Positions 44,791 through 53,981 of a stretch of 64,000 bases of DNA are shown here, in pieces; the stretch's first letter is position 1, and each line of letters starts with the position of its first letter. The DNA is from Paraburkholderia megapolitana. GTDB lineage: Bacteria > Pseudomonadota > Gammaproteobacteria > Burkholderiales > Burkholderiaceae. The translations under genes were made by a program, and so were the position numbers. Location: positions 1,837,001 through 1,901,000 of the forward strand of contig NZ_CP041745.1 in the NCBI RefSeq assembly GCF_007556815.1. The letters are read 5' to 3'. The notes beneath the pieces were generated by a model. It worked only from the letters and a program-made list of their open reading frames with translations. It made no database searches and had not been told where the DNA came from.

Positions 44791-45915
44791 ATGAAAATCG
44801 TTCACCTTGCGAATCACGCGCTGAACGCCGGCAACGGCATCGTCAACATGATGGTCGACCTGGCCTGCACGCAGGCACACGCGGGTCACGAGGTGACGGT
44901 GGCATCGGCGGGGGGCGAGTTCGAACCGCTGTTCGCGCAGCACGGCGTGCGTCATGTGCTGTTGCCGCAATCGCGCAGACTGTCACAGGTGCCGTCGATG
45001 ATCGCCGGCTTTAACCGGTTGCTCGCGCAGTGCGATCCCGACGTCGTGCACGCCCACATGATGACCGGTGCGTTGATCGCACGGTTCGGCACGTTGCGGC
45101 GCCGCTATGCGTTGATCACGACAGTTCACAACGAATTCCAGAAGAGCGCGTCGCTGATGCGCTTCGGCGATCGCGTCGTTGCGGTTAGCGCTGCGGTGGC
45201 CGCATCGATGGCGCGGCGCGGTGTGCCGCGCGAACGGCTCGTCGTGGTGCGTAACGGTACGATCGGCACGCCGCGTTTCGCGAACCTGCCTGCTGCGGTT
45301 TCCCCGCAACTCGCGCGGCCCGGCATCGTGACTGTGGCAGGCATGTACCGGCGCAAGGGGATTCAGGACCTCCTGCATGCGTTTGCGCGTCTAAGCGAAC
45401 GTTTTCCGGCGGCGATGCTGTATCTGGTCGGCGATGGGCCCGATCGTCCGGAGATGGAAGCACTCGCGCAGGAACTCGGTGTTGCTAGCCGCACGCAGTT
45501 TGCGGGCTTTGTCGCGAATCCGCGTGCGTATCTGGCCGAGGCTGAAGTGTTCGTTCTGGCGTCGCATCGTGAGCCCGGCGGTCTTGTGCTGTGTGAAGCA
45601 CGCGAGGCAGGTTGCGCGATCGTCGCGACACGCGTGGACGGCAACCCGGAGATGCTCGACGACGGCGCAGCCGGTTTACTGGTGCCGTCGGCGGACCCGG
45701 TAGCGCTAGCCGATGCAATCGAACTGCTGCTCACCGACCGCGCGGCGCGCGCTTCACTGGTGGCGGGCGCACGCCGCAACATTGGCACGTTCCATGTGCA
45801 GCATGTCTGCGATGCGTATCTGGCGGTTTATGAGCAGGCGCTTGAAGTGGTGCGGTCTCGTCGTCGGCTTGTTGGGAGCGGGCAGGGTGTGGCCGCGGAC
45901 GGAATCGTGCGCTAA
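44791..45915 (+). CDS. Glycosyltransferase family 4
   Basis: A 374-residue GT-B glycosyltransferase: KIVHLANHALNAGNGIVNMMVDLA, DVVHAHMMTGALIARF, VAGMYRRKGIQDLLHAF and donor pattern REPGGLVLCEAREAGCAIVATRVDG. The ATG at 44791 is chosen because it begins at the conserved strand. A TTG at 44773 would overlap the preceding stop, as other genes in this operon do, so it is a real alternative. It is the last gene before the oppositely directed flippase. Donor unknown. Confidence 0.88.
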   Translation: MKIVHLANHALNAGNGIVNMMVDLACTQAHAGHEVTVASAGGEFEPLFAQHGVRHVLLPQSRRLSQVPSMIAGFNRLLAQCDPDVVHAHMMTGALIARFGTLRRRYALITTVHNEFQKSASLMRFGDRVVAVSAAVAASMARRGVPRERLVVVRNGTIGTPRFANLPAAVSPQLARPGIVTVAGMYRRKGIQDLLHAFARLSERFPAAMLYLVGDGPDRPEMEALAQELGVASRTQFAGFVANPRAYLAEAEVFVLASHREPGGLVLCEAREAGCAIVATRVDGNPEMLDDGAAGLLVPSADPVALADAIELLLTDRAARASLVAGARRNIGTFHVQHVCDAYLAVYEQALEVVRSRRRLVGSGQGVAADGIVR

Positions 45916-45970
45916 AGAGGGGCCATTCCCTTTGCGTCAACGACCGACGATAGCCTGCCCCGACGCTTCA

Positions 45971-47431
45971 TCACCCCATCCGCAATCCCAGGCGCCCCCA
46001 GACCCGCCGCACCAGTTCGCGCAGCATCGCCGACTCATACAGCGACCACGCGAGATTCGCCGCGACCAGTACCCACGCCGCGACGACCATCGCGGGCAGC
46101 GTCGACAGTTCGCTTGCGAGGAACAGCGCTGCGCCAAGGAACGCGATATGCGTGACCATGTTGCCCGCAATCGAGCGCAGATGCAGTTCCGCGAAATACA
46201 GAAACGCGGCGTAGTCGCACAGCGCCTTGATCACGACGACCACGGCTGCGCCCATCACGCCGAACCGATGAATGCCGAACCATAAGCCGGCCGCAAAGAA
46301 CGGCAACTGCACCCAGCTTACGCGGGCCGCTTGCGCCGGATGCGATTGCGCCTGGATCAGGATGCCGAGAATGCTCGACTGCCCGGCGAGCCAAACGCCG
46401 ACGATCAGCACACGGCCGAACGGTGCCGACATCGTCGCCATGTGCGCACCGAGCCACACATGCATGAACGGCTCGAGCGCGAACATCGCCACGATTACGC
46501 AGGGCGTGAACACGCCGTTCAGCAACGCCAGCGCGCCGCGGGCAAGTTCGTCCGCGTCTTCGCGCGTCGATGCCGACAGGCGTGGAAACAGCGTGCGCAG
46601 CATCGCGCCGGGCAGGATGTTCAGGCGCGTCACGAGGTTCTGCGGCGTCGCGTAGTAAGCCACCGCGCGCGCACCGAGCAGCGTGCCGACGAGCATCCGG
46701 TCGAGCGTCTGCGCGATCATGCCGGCGCCGCTGAACAGCAGTTGCCAGCGCCCGTAGCGGAACAGCGAGACCACGGTTGGCCAGTCGGGTTTGCTGACAC
46801 GCCGGATGTGCAATGCACGGAACGTCGCGATACCGAGCAGCACGCCGGCGATCACCCGCGCGCATACCGCGGCTGGGATCACCACGGCAAGCGAAGGCGA
46901 GAAACACCAGATCGCGCCGAGCGGCAGCAGCTGAAACAGCAACGTGCCGATCGTCTGACTGGTGTTGAAGCTCGTAAAACGCTCGACCGCGGTAATCGCG
47001 CCGGCAAAGACCCACGTGACGTTCGCAAGAGGCACGGCCGCCGCGATCCACGGCAGGCTCGCGATCACTTCGTGCTGGAACTGCGGGTCGATTTTCTCGC
47101 CGTGCGTGACGTACACATACGCCGCGAAATAGATGATCGCGCCGCCGATCACACCGCTCACGAAGTTCAGTGCACATGCGCTCCAGAAAATGCGCTCGAC
47201 CGAACCGTCGTTGGCATCGCGCACGCGGGCGATCTGGTTTTCGGTGGCGATGCTGGTGCCGAGTTCGAGCACGCTGAAATAGCCGATCAGCGCCCACACG
47301 AGATTGAGCACGCCGTACCGTTCGACGCCCATCGAGTGCAGATACGCGGGCACGGTCGCAAGCGAAATGAAGACCGGCACGACCGAGCCGACGAAGTTGA
47401 TGGCGATGTTCTTGACGATCCTTTTTTCCAT
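45971..47431 (-). CDS. Oligosaccharide flippase (Wzx type)
   Basis: A 486-residue polytopic protein with about 12-14 membrane helices, of the polysaccharide transporter (MATE-like) superfamily. It begins KNIAINFVGSVVPVFISLATVPAYLHSMGVERYGVLNLVWALIGYF, a typical Wzx N-terminus. It should flip undecaprenyl-linked repeat units to the periplasm. The start at 47431 lacks a clear ribosome binding site, but the upstream extension (to 47575) is not hydrophobic and does not match. It is transcribed leftwards within an otherwise rightward series and is divergent from the hydrolase gene at 47597. Confidence 0.9.
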   Translation of the reverse strand: MEKRIVKNIAINFVGSVVPVFISLATVPAYLHSMGVERYGVLNLVWALIGYFSVLELGTSIATENQIARVRDANDGSVERIFWSACALNFVSGVIGGAIIYFAAYVYVTHGEKIDPQFQHEVIASLPWIAAAVPLANVTWVFAGAITAVERFTSFNTSQTIGTLLFQLLPLGAIWCFSPSLAVVIPAAVCARVIAGVLLGIATFRALHIRRVSKPDWPTVVSLFRYGRWQLLFSGAGMIAQTLDRMLVGTLLGARAVAYYATPQNLVTRLNILPGAMLRTLFPRLSASTREDADELARGALALLNGVFTPCVIVAMFALEPFMHVWLGAHMATMSAPFGRVLIVGVWLAGQSSILGILIQAQSHPAQAARVSWVQLPFFAAGLWFGIHRFGVMGAAVVVVIKALCDYAAFLYFAELHLRSIAGNMVTHIAFLGAALFLASELSTLPAMVVAAWVLVAANLAWSLYESAMLRELVRRVWGRLGLRMG

Positions 47432-47511
47432 GTGAGCGGGCACCGCTATCGACGATGTGCCGATAGTGCCTCGCGACGGCTTTTGAATGTGTGCGGGCCC
47501 GTACAGATTCG

Positions 47512-47542
47512 CGTGACGGCCGTTGATTAAATGACCGTCACG
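47512..47542. promoter_or_regulatory. Inverted repeat in the divergent wzx / hydrolase promoter region
   Basis: CGTGACGG (47512-47519) is repeated as its exact complement at 47535-47542, with 15 bases between that are AT-rich. It lies between two divergent start codons (47431 and 47597) and could bind a dimeric regulator controlling both directions. A stem-loop is also possible. Confidence 0.4.
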
Positions 47543-47596
47543 ATCAGGCGCGCTGCGCCCAAACCAACTATTCAACTATTGCGTGGGGGACCATCA

Positions 47597-49459
47597 ATGA
47601 GACCAGTCGTCTTCGGCGGCTGCTTCGGCTGGCTGCATCCGGCGGCCGGCGAGCAGGGCGTCGTCCTGTGCAATCCGTTCGGCTATGACGCGCTGTGCAC
47701 GCATCGCGGCTGGCGCAAGCTCGCGGAACGGCTCGCAGCGGCCGGGATACCGGTGCTGCGTTTCGACTATCCAGGTACGGGCGATTCCGCCGGTTTCGAA
47801 GACGATCCGCAGCGCGTTGCCGCATGGATTGACAGCATCGTGGCCGCCACGCGGCGCTTACGCGAGTGGACCGGTGTGACGCGCGTATCGCTGGTGGGCT
47901 TGCGCCTTGGCGCGACGCTCGCGGCACTGGCCGCGCAACAGGCCGGCGATATCGATGCGCTTGTGCTGCTCGCCCCTGCGATGCTCGGGCGCAACTATCT
48001 GCGCGAGCTGCGTGCGCACAGGCAAAGCTGGTTGAGCACGCCCGCCGGCATGAACGCCGATCCGCTCGATGAACGCGATAGCTATGTCGAAGCGTTCGGC
48101 TTCGGTTTGCACGGCGACGACATTGCGCGGCTCAGCGAGATCGACTTGCAACGCGACACGCTCGCGCCTGCTGCGCGTGTGCTGCTGCTTGGATCGAATG
48201 ATCGCAGCCGGGCGGCGGCGCTGGCCGCGCACTATACGCAGCATGGCGTCGAGGTTGAACGAAAGGACTTCGACGAGTGCGACCGCTTCATGATCGAAGC
48301 GCTTTACAGCGAAGAACCCGTCGACGCGTTTGGGCGCGTGGCGGGATGGCTCGCGCAGGGTGCGTCTAAACATGCGCCCAAGCATGCGACCCACGATCAC
48401 GCGGTTCACGCAGACATACCAGACGAAGCGCTACTCCCGCTCCCCACCGAAGCCGCTACCGAACGCCCGATCGTCTTCGGTCCGTACTTCGGTATCTACT
48501 GCGAGCCTGCGACGCCACGTGCCGACGCGCCCGCTGTGCTGTTCTTCAACACAGGCGCAAGCCATCACATCGGCGACGGCCGCATTTTCGTGCTGTTTGC
48601 GCGACAGCTCGCCGCGCTCGGCATTGCTTCGCTACGGATGGACCTGGGCGGCCTCGGCGACGCGCAACCGGCCGCCGACACGATCACGCTCGACTCGGTC
48701 TATTCGGAAGCTGCCTGTCGCGATGCGATGGCCGGCGCCGACTGGCTTGTCGCGCACGGTTACGCGAGCGTCGCGACGTTCGGCGTGTGCGGCGGCGCGT
48801 TTGTCGGACTGCAGGTCTGTGCACGGCATCCAAAGGTGGTTGGCGCGTTTGGCGTCAACTTGCAGAAGTTCGTGTGGGACGGGGCTGCGCGCACGCCAGG
48901 CGTGCATCAGTTTGCTTCGTCGAGGGTGTACTGGCGCGCGGCGCTGACGCCGGGAAAGTGGCTGCGTGCGTTGCGTCGGCAGAGTCATCCGTTGCGTGTC
49001 GCGGCGGTGCTCGGCAGGCGGATTGCGCGTCGCGGCTGGCTCGCGATGTCCGGCTGGATCGAAGATCGTACCGGCTGGCCGGTCGCGCTCAACGAAGTCA
49101 GAACGCTGCTGCGGACGATTCACACCAAAGGCGTGCAACTGCGGCTCGTGTATGGCGAATTCGATGTCGGGCTCGACGAGGCACGCGTTCAGTTCGGTCC
49201 GCGGCTGGGTGGGTTGCGCCGCTATCCGCGCATCAGGGCGGTGACGCTGCCGAAGCTCGATCACGCGCTGTTCACGCGGCCTGCTCGCGAAGCGGCGATG
49301 GCCGATGCGCAACGCTGGTTGTGCGCCGATGTAATCGGCCATACCGCGCCACACACGCTGCACGCATCGCGGCCAGGCGCGCGGATCCTCCAGGAGGGGG
49401 CGTCGACACCTGGGCCGTCCGCTGCCGCGCCGAACTGGTTTGACGGAGTCAGCCCATGA
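47597..49459 (+). CDS. Double-domain alpha/beta hydrolase
   Basis: A 620-residue protein with two alpha/beta hydrolase domains. The first (about 1-270) has RFDYPGTGDS and a nucleophile elbow GLRLG (101-105), where R103 replaces serine; its catalytic histidine is not evident. The second (about 300-590) has GVCGG with C398 in the nucleophile position and a DHALF segment with H556 as candidate histidine. GLRLG elbows also occur, as I recall, in hydrolases linked to exosortase/exopolysaccharide loci. The ATG at 47597 follows a perfect GGGGGA site. It precedes manC by 88 bases. It may deacylate or transfer acyl groups on the polysaccharide. Confidence 0.78.
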   Translation: MRPVVFGGCFGWLHPAAGEQGVVLCNPFGYDALCTHRGWRKLAERLAAAGIPVLRFDYPGTGDSAGFEDDPQRVAAWIDSIVAATRRLREWTGVTRVSLVGLRLGATLAALAAQQAGDIDALVLLAPAMLGRNYLRELRAHRQSWLSTPAGMNADPLDERDSYVEAFGFGLHGDDIARLSEIDLQRDTLAPAARVLLLGSNDRSRAAALAAHYTQHGVEVERKDFDECDRFMIEALYSEEPVDAFGRVAGWLAQGASKHAPKHATHDHAVHADIPDEALLPLPTEAATERPIVFGPYFGIYCEPATPRADAPAVLFFNTGASHHIGDGRIFVLFARQLAALGIASLRMDLGGLGDAQPAADTITLDSVYSEAACRDAMAGADWLVAHGYASVATFGVCGGAFVGLQVCARHPKVVGAFGVNLQKFVWDGAARTPGVHQFASSRVYWRAALTPGKWLRALRRQSHPLRVAAVLGRRIARRGWLAMSGWIEDRTGWPVALNEVRTLLRTIHTKGVQLRLVYGEFDVGLDEARVQFGPRLGGLRRYPRIRAVTLPKLDHALFTRPAREAAMADAQRWLCADVIGHTAPHTLHASRPGARILQEGASTPGPSAAAPNWFDGVSP

Positions 49460-49547
49460 ATCTCCGCACGACTGCCAGTCGACCGCATACCGGTTGCGCG
49501 CCGCACGACGCGACCCACCCCCGTACCCAGACAAGATGGAACCCACG

Positions 49548-51170
49548 ATGAACCGGATCGCAGAACCCTGTACACCCGAACTCGACGACCCGACCGATGT
49601 TGCGCAGCTTGTCGTGCAGCCGGTCATTCTGGCGGGCGGCTCGGGCACGCGGCTATGGCCGCTGTCGCGCGAACGTAGCCCGAAGCAGCTGATCGACCTG
49701 CTCGACGACGAGTCGCTGCTAGAGGCGACCGTGCGCCGCGTTGCCGAGGCTATGGGCACCGCCCGCGCCGGCATGGCCGCTGCCAAACATGGAGCCACGC
49801 AGCTACCGATGACGTTATGTGCGCCGCTCGTGATCTGCAGCGAAGCGTTGCACCTGCTGACCGCCGAGCGGCTCGCGCGATGCGACGCCGGCGCGCGCAT
49901 CGTGCTCGAGCCGGCCGCGCGCAACACCGCGCCTGCGCTGACGGTGGCGGCACTGACGGCGCTCGCCGCGCAGGCGGAACGCGGTCTGAGCGACGACCCC
50001 GTTCTGGTCGTGACACCCGCCGATCATCTGATTGCCGATCGCGCCGCGTTCGCCGCCGCACTGGCACAGGCAGTCGTACACGCGGCCCGCGGCGCGATCG
50101 TCACGCTCGGCGTGCCGCCGACGCACGCCGAAACCGGCTACGGCTACATCCGTACCGGCAACGTACTCGACGCAAACGGAGCGCGCACGATCGGACGCTT
50201 CGTCGAGAAGCCCGACAGCGAACTCGCTGCGCGTTACGTCGCGTCGGGTGAGTACTGGTGGAACAGTGGCGTGTTCGTTGTGCGCGCATCGGTCTGGCTG
50301 GCTGCGATCGACACCTGCCGCCCGGCACTCGCAGCCGCATGCGCGGCGGCCTGTCGCAACGCGTCGACCGCTCGCGACGGCACGCTGCATCTGGATCGCG
50401 CGGCCTTCGCCGCATGCCCGTCGGACTCGATCGACTACGCGGTGATGGAGCGCATCGGTACCGAAGCGCGGCTCGCGGGCGTAGCGGGTGTCGTGGTGCC
50501 ATTGGTGGCCGGCTGGTCCGACGTCGGTGCGTGGGACGCGGTATGGCAGGTATCGGAGAAGGACGCGGCCGGAAACGCCGCGCGCGGGCCGGTGCTGTTC
50601 GAAGGCACGACGGACAGCTTTGTGCATTCCGACGGGCGCCTCGTGGCCTGCGTCGGTCTGACGAACGTCGTCGTGGTCGAGACCGCGGACGCGGTCCTCG
50701 TCGCGGCGAAGGACCGGGTGCAGGACGTGAAGGCGATCGTCGGCAGGTTGAAGGCGGAGCAGCGTAACGAAGCGCAGGATCATCGCAAGGTGCGGCGGCC
50801 CTGGGGCTACTACGATTCGCTTGAACACGGGAACCGCTTCCAGGTGAAGCGCATCGTGGTGAATCCAGGCGGCCGGCTGTCGCTGCAGATGCATCATCAT
50901 CGCGCCGAGCATTGGGTCGTCGTGCGCGGCACCGCGCGCGTGACGCGCGGCACCGAGTCGTTTCTGCTGTCGGAGAACGAATCCACCTATATCCCGCTCG
51001 GCACCACGCACCGGCTCGAGAATCCGGGCAAGACGCCGCTCGAAATCATCGAGGTGCAATCGGGTTCGTATCTCGGCGAAGACGACATCGTGCGTTTCGA
51101 CGATCAATACGGCCGCGTCGAACACGACCAGGAGACAGCCAATGAACGCCCGGCTGCTGCCCTCCCGTGA
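49548..51170 (+). CDS. manC: Mannose-1-phosphate guanylyltransferase / mannose-6-phosphate isomerase
   Basis: A bifunctional enzyme of about 540 residues that supplies GDP-mannose. The N-terminal nucleotidyltransferase domain has GGSGTRLWPLSRERSPKQ (30-47), then VVTPADHLI, GYGYIRTG and FVEKPD. The C-terminal type II isomerase cupin has RPWGYYDSLEHGNRFQVKRI, LQMHHHRAEHWVVVRG and YIPLGTTHRLENPGK. The ATG at 49548 is chosen; an ATG 12 bases earlier is equally possible. It is the only nucleotide-sugar gene in the locus, indicating mannose or a derivative (fucose, rhamnose) in the polymer. The next gene overlaps its end by 29 bases. Confidence 0.95.
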   Translation: MNRIAEPCTPELDDPTDVAQLVVQPVILAGGSGTRLWPLSRERSPKQLIDLLDDESLLEATVRRVAEAMGTARAGMAAAKHGATQLPMTLCAPLVICSEALHLLTAERLARCDAGARIVLEPAARNTAPALTVAALTALAAQAERGLSDDPVLVVTPADHLIADRAAFAAALAQAVVHAARGAIVTLGVPPTHAETGYGYIRTGNVLDANGARTIGRFVEKPDSELAARYVASGEYWWNSGVFVVRASVWLAAIDTCRPALAAACAAACRNASTARDGTLHLDRAAFAACPSDSIDYAVMERIGTEARLAGVAGVVVPLVAGWSDVGAWDAVWQVSEKDAAGNAARGPVLFEGTTDSFVHSDGRLVACVGLTNVVVVETADAVLVAAKDRVQDVKAIVGRLKAEQRNEAQDHRKVRRPWGYYDSLEHGNRFQVKRIVVNPGGRLSLQMHHHRAEHWVVVRGTARVTRGTESFLLSENESTYIPLGTTHRLENPGKTPLEIIEVQSGSYLGEDDIVRFDDQYGRVEHDQETANERPAAALP

Positions 51171-51696
51171 TGCGTGCGCGGACGTCGAGCCCGGCGCCGA
51201 CGACGGCACGCCAGGCTTCGACGAACGGCGCTTTCGCCATGCACTGGGGCGCTTTGCGACCGGCGTCGTGGTGATCTCCGCGGGCAGCGGCGCAACGCTG
51301 CACGCGATGACCGCGAACGCGTTCATGTCGGGCTCGCTGAAGCCGCCGCTGGTCGTCGTGTCGGTCGGCACGCGGGCGCGCATGCACGAGCGGTTGATGC
51401 GTGCCACGAGCTTCGGTGTCAGCGTGCTGTCGAATGAGCAGGAGCCGCATAGCCGGCACTTCGCCGGCGAGCTTCAGAGCTCTTTCGCGCCGCGCTTTGC
51501 GTCGGTAGAGGGGATGCCGGAGGTTGCGCTGCTCGAGCATGCGCTTGCCCGGTTTGCCACGCGCATTGTCGACCGGCATCCGTGCGGCGATCACACGTTG
51601 TTTGTCGGTGAGGTGCGGCTGTTTTCGCTCGGCGAGCAGGCGCCACTGGTTTTTTTCGCGGGACGTTATGGGTCGGTGGCGCATCCGGCGGGTTGA
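51142..51696 (+). CDS. Flavin reductase family protein
   Basis: A 184-residue FMN-binding protein of the flavin reductase-like family. The family pattern begins FRHALGRFATGVVVIS and continues HAMTANAFMSGSLKPPLVVVSVGTRARMHE and FGVSVLSNEQEPHSRHFAG, ending with FAGRYGSV. It reduces flavin with NAD(P)H for a separate monooxygenase. The ATG at 51142 has a GGAGA site and overlaps manC by 29 bases. No monooxygenase is adjacent; three luciferase-family monooxygenases lie about 40 kb to the left. Whether it serves these or an enzyme of the polysaccharide locus is open. Confidence 0.88.
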   Translation: MNARLLPSRDACADVEPGADDGTPGFDERRFRHALGRFATGVVVISAGSGATLHAMTANAFMSGSLKPPLVVVSVGTRARMHERLMRATSFGVSVLSNEQEPHSRHFAGELQSSFAPRFASVEGMPEVALLEHALARFATRIVDRHPCGDHTLFVGEVRLFSLGEQAPLVFFAGRYGSVAHPAG

Positions 51697-51968
51697 GCGA
51701 CGCGTGAGCCCGGGCAGCGGCGGCGTGTGGCGTGCGCGAGACAACTTTCCCCACAGCGGTGCGTTCGCCAGGCCAGTTTGTGCGTTTTGCAGGCAAGGAC
51801 GTTACATAGACGAAACAATTCCTCAGAGGGATAACCCTGTCAGGACGTTTCCCAACTGGCGCAACGGTATTTGTGCAAGCAACGTATCGACAAGCCGCAT
51901 AAGACATAACGAGGGCGCAGGGATTAGCAGGACTACACAGGCGACAGCGCCGTATCGGGGAGGGTGTC

Positions 51969-52685
51969 ATGGAACACAGCAATAAAGACCGCTCGCTGGT
52001 CAGCAGGGTGATGGACGGACTGGTCACCGGCATTGTCGAGGAGAAGTACGGGGCCATACTACCGCCCCAGGATGTGCTGTCGAAAGAGTTCGACGTGAGC
52101 CGGACCGTCATGCGCGAGGCACTGTCGATGCTGCTCGCACGCGACATGCTCGACGTGCGTCCCAAAGTCGGCACGCGCATCAAGCCGATGCACGACTGGC
52201 GGATGATCGACGAGGACGTCGTCAGCTGGCGCTTTCGCGCGAAGCCCGATCCGCTGTTTTTACGCGACGTGATCGAATTCCGCATCCTGATCGAGCCGCG
52301 CGCCGCGGCGCAGGCGGCCGCGCGTGGCAGCGCCGCCGAGATCGCGGCGATTCGCGATGCGTACGATGCATTTTGCGCAATTCGTCCGGGCGAGCCCGGG
52401 TATCAGTCTGCGGACGAGCTGCTGCACACACGTATCGTGATCGCGAGCGGCAACCAGTTCTTCGGTCAGATGGCGGCGATCGTGCGCGGCGCGTTGTCCG
52501 CGGTCGGTCAGACCATCTATCACAAGGATCGCGTGTGGGAGACCGCAGTGCGCACGCACGGTCGCGTCGTCGAGGCGATCGAGCGGCGCGATCCGAAAGA
52601 GGCGGAGACGGCCATGCGGGCGTTGATCGACTCTACGGTGGAGGACGTGGCGGGTGCCCTGGCGGCGGACCCGCCGCATCGTTGA
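51969..52685 (+). CDS. FadR-type GntR family transcriptional regulator
   Basis: A 238-residue regulator. The N-terminal winged helix has the GntR pattern LPPQDVLSKEFDVSRTVMREALSMLLARDMLDVRPKVGTRI. The C-terminal FCD effector domain begins DVIEFRILIEPRAAAQAAARG and has metal-ligand-type positions including LLHTRIVIASGN and THGRVVEAI. FCD members usually sense carboxylic acids or sugar acids. A GGGGAGG site lies before the ATG. The broken oxidoreductase gene follows 139 bases downstream and may be its target. The 272 bases upstream hold no gene. Confidence 0.9.
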   Translation: MEHSNKDRSLVSRVMDGLVTGIVEEKYGAILPPQDVLSKEFDVSRTVMREALSMLLARDMLDVRPKVGTRIKPMHDWRMIDEDVVSWRFRAKPDPLFLRDVIEFRILIEPRAAAQAAARGSAAEIAAIRDAYDAFCAIRPGEPGYQSADELLHTRIVIASGNQFFGQMAAIVRGALSAVGQTIYHKDRVWETAVRTHGRVVEAIERRDPKEAETAMRALIDSTVEDVAGALAADPPHR

Positions 52686-52824
52686 ACGCGGGGTTAGTAG
52701 CCGGTGGCGGGTAGAGGTCATCGACGTAGCGATCGGTCGGCCGTGAACCCGTAGCGCAGGTGTCGCCGCCTGGATGCGCGACAATACGGGCCTGCCACTA
52801 ATCGCACCAGGACCCGAACGATCG

Positions 52825-53801
52825 ATGAATGACACTACCGTAATCCGCTGGGGGATTGTCGGCACCGGCCGCATCGCGCGACGCTTTGCCCAGAGCCTCG
52901 CCCATGTGGGGGCACGCAGCTCGCCGCCGTCTGGTCGCGCCGCCCCGAACCGGCGGCCGCGTTTGCGCAGGAGTTCGGCGGCGCGGCGTGTGCGAGCTTC
53001 GCGGCGCTGCTCGACAGCGGCATCGACGCCGTCTATATCGCAACGATGCAGGACAGCCACGCCGATTACGCGATCGCCGCGCTCGAAGCCGGCCGCCACG
53101 TGCTGTGCGAAAAACCGGCGACCGTCAACGCCGCGCAGCTCGAGCGCGTCGTCGCGACGGCGCGCCGCACACAACGGCTCTTCATGGAAGCGATGAAGCC
53201 GCCGTTCTATCCGCTTTACCGTCAGTTGCGCGCGCATCTTTCCGCCGATCCGATCGGCGTGCCGGGACTCGTGCGTGCCGGCTGCGCCGTGCCGGGCGTA
53301 CCGGACGATCATCCGTCGCTGTCGTTTGAACAGGCGGGCGGCGCACTGCTCGATATCGGCATCTATGAAATGTTTCTCGCCGTCGACTGGCTCGGCGCGC
53401 CGCTCGACGTGCAGACGCTCGGCCGGGTTGGTACGACCGGTGTCGACCTTTTCGCGAGTCTCAACAGTCAGCACGAACGCGGTATTTCGCAGCTCTTTTG
53501 CGGGCTCGATCTGTATGGCAAGGGCGATGCGTTGATTGCCGCTCCGGGCGGTCACGTGACGATTCACGAGAACTGGTGGAACCCGACGCGCGCGACCATT
53601 CGCTATGCGGATGGGCGCGTCGTCGAACTCGATGCGCCGTTTGAAGGCGGCGGCCTCAACTACGAAACCGCGCACTTCTGCGAACTGATACGTGCCGGAG
53701 AAACCGAGAGCCCGGTGATGACGCACGCGGTGTCGCTACAGATGATTGCGATGGCCGATGCTGCGCGCGCAGCGCTCGGTGTGCGGTTCGCCGCTGACTG
53801 A
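52825..53801 (+). pseudogene. Gfo/Idh/MocA family oxidoreductase, frameshifted
   Basis: An NAD(P)-dependent sugar-type dehydrogenase whose reading frame is broken. The first part reads MNDTTVIRWGIVGTGRIARRF (Rossmann GxGxxA/G motif), then loses similarity at a run of five G (52908-52912). One more G would restore the frame, giving HVGGTQLAAVWSRRPEP and joining the rest: AVYIATMQDSHADYAIAALEAGRHVLCEKP and GGALLDIGIYEMFLAVDWLG. The product should be about 325 residues. As written, the first frame stops near 53196. This is either a real inactivating deletion or a sequencing error in the homopolymer. It follows the FadR-type gene. Confidence 0.85.
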
Positions 53802-53981
53802 GCGAGTTGGCGCAGCGCCCGGCATTGATTGCGCACGCAACGCCGGCCTCGCGGCGCAACGTCACGGGCGATGATACGATTTGCACCGGCAGAAGCATGG
53901 GTCGCGCATTGACGCTATAGCGCGGCCAGCGATGCTTTCAATTGCCTTGTGCTGTTTATATTTTCGCAGGAGCTGTTCCCG

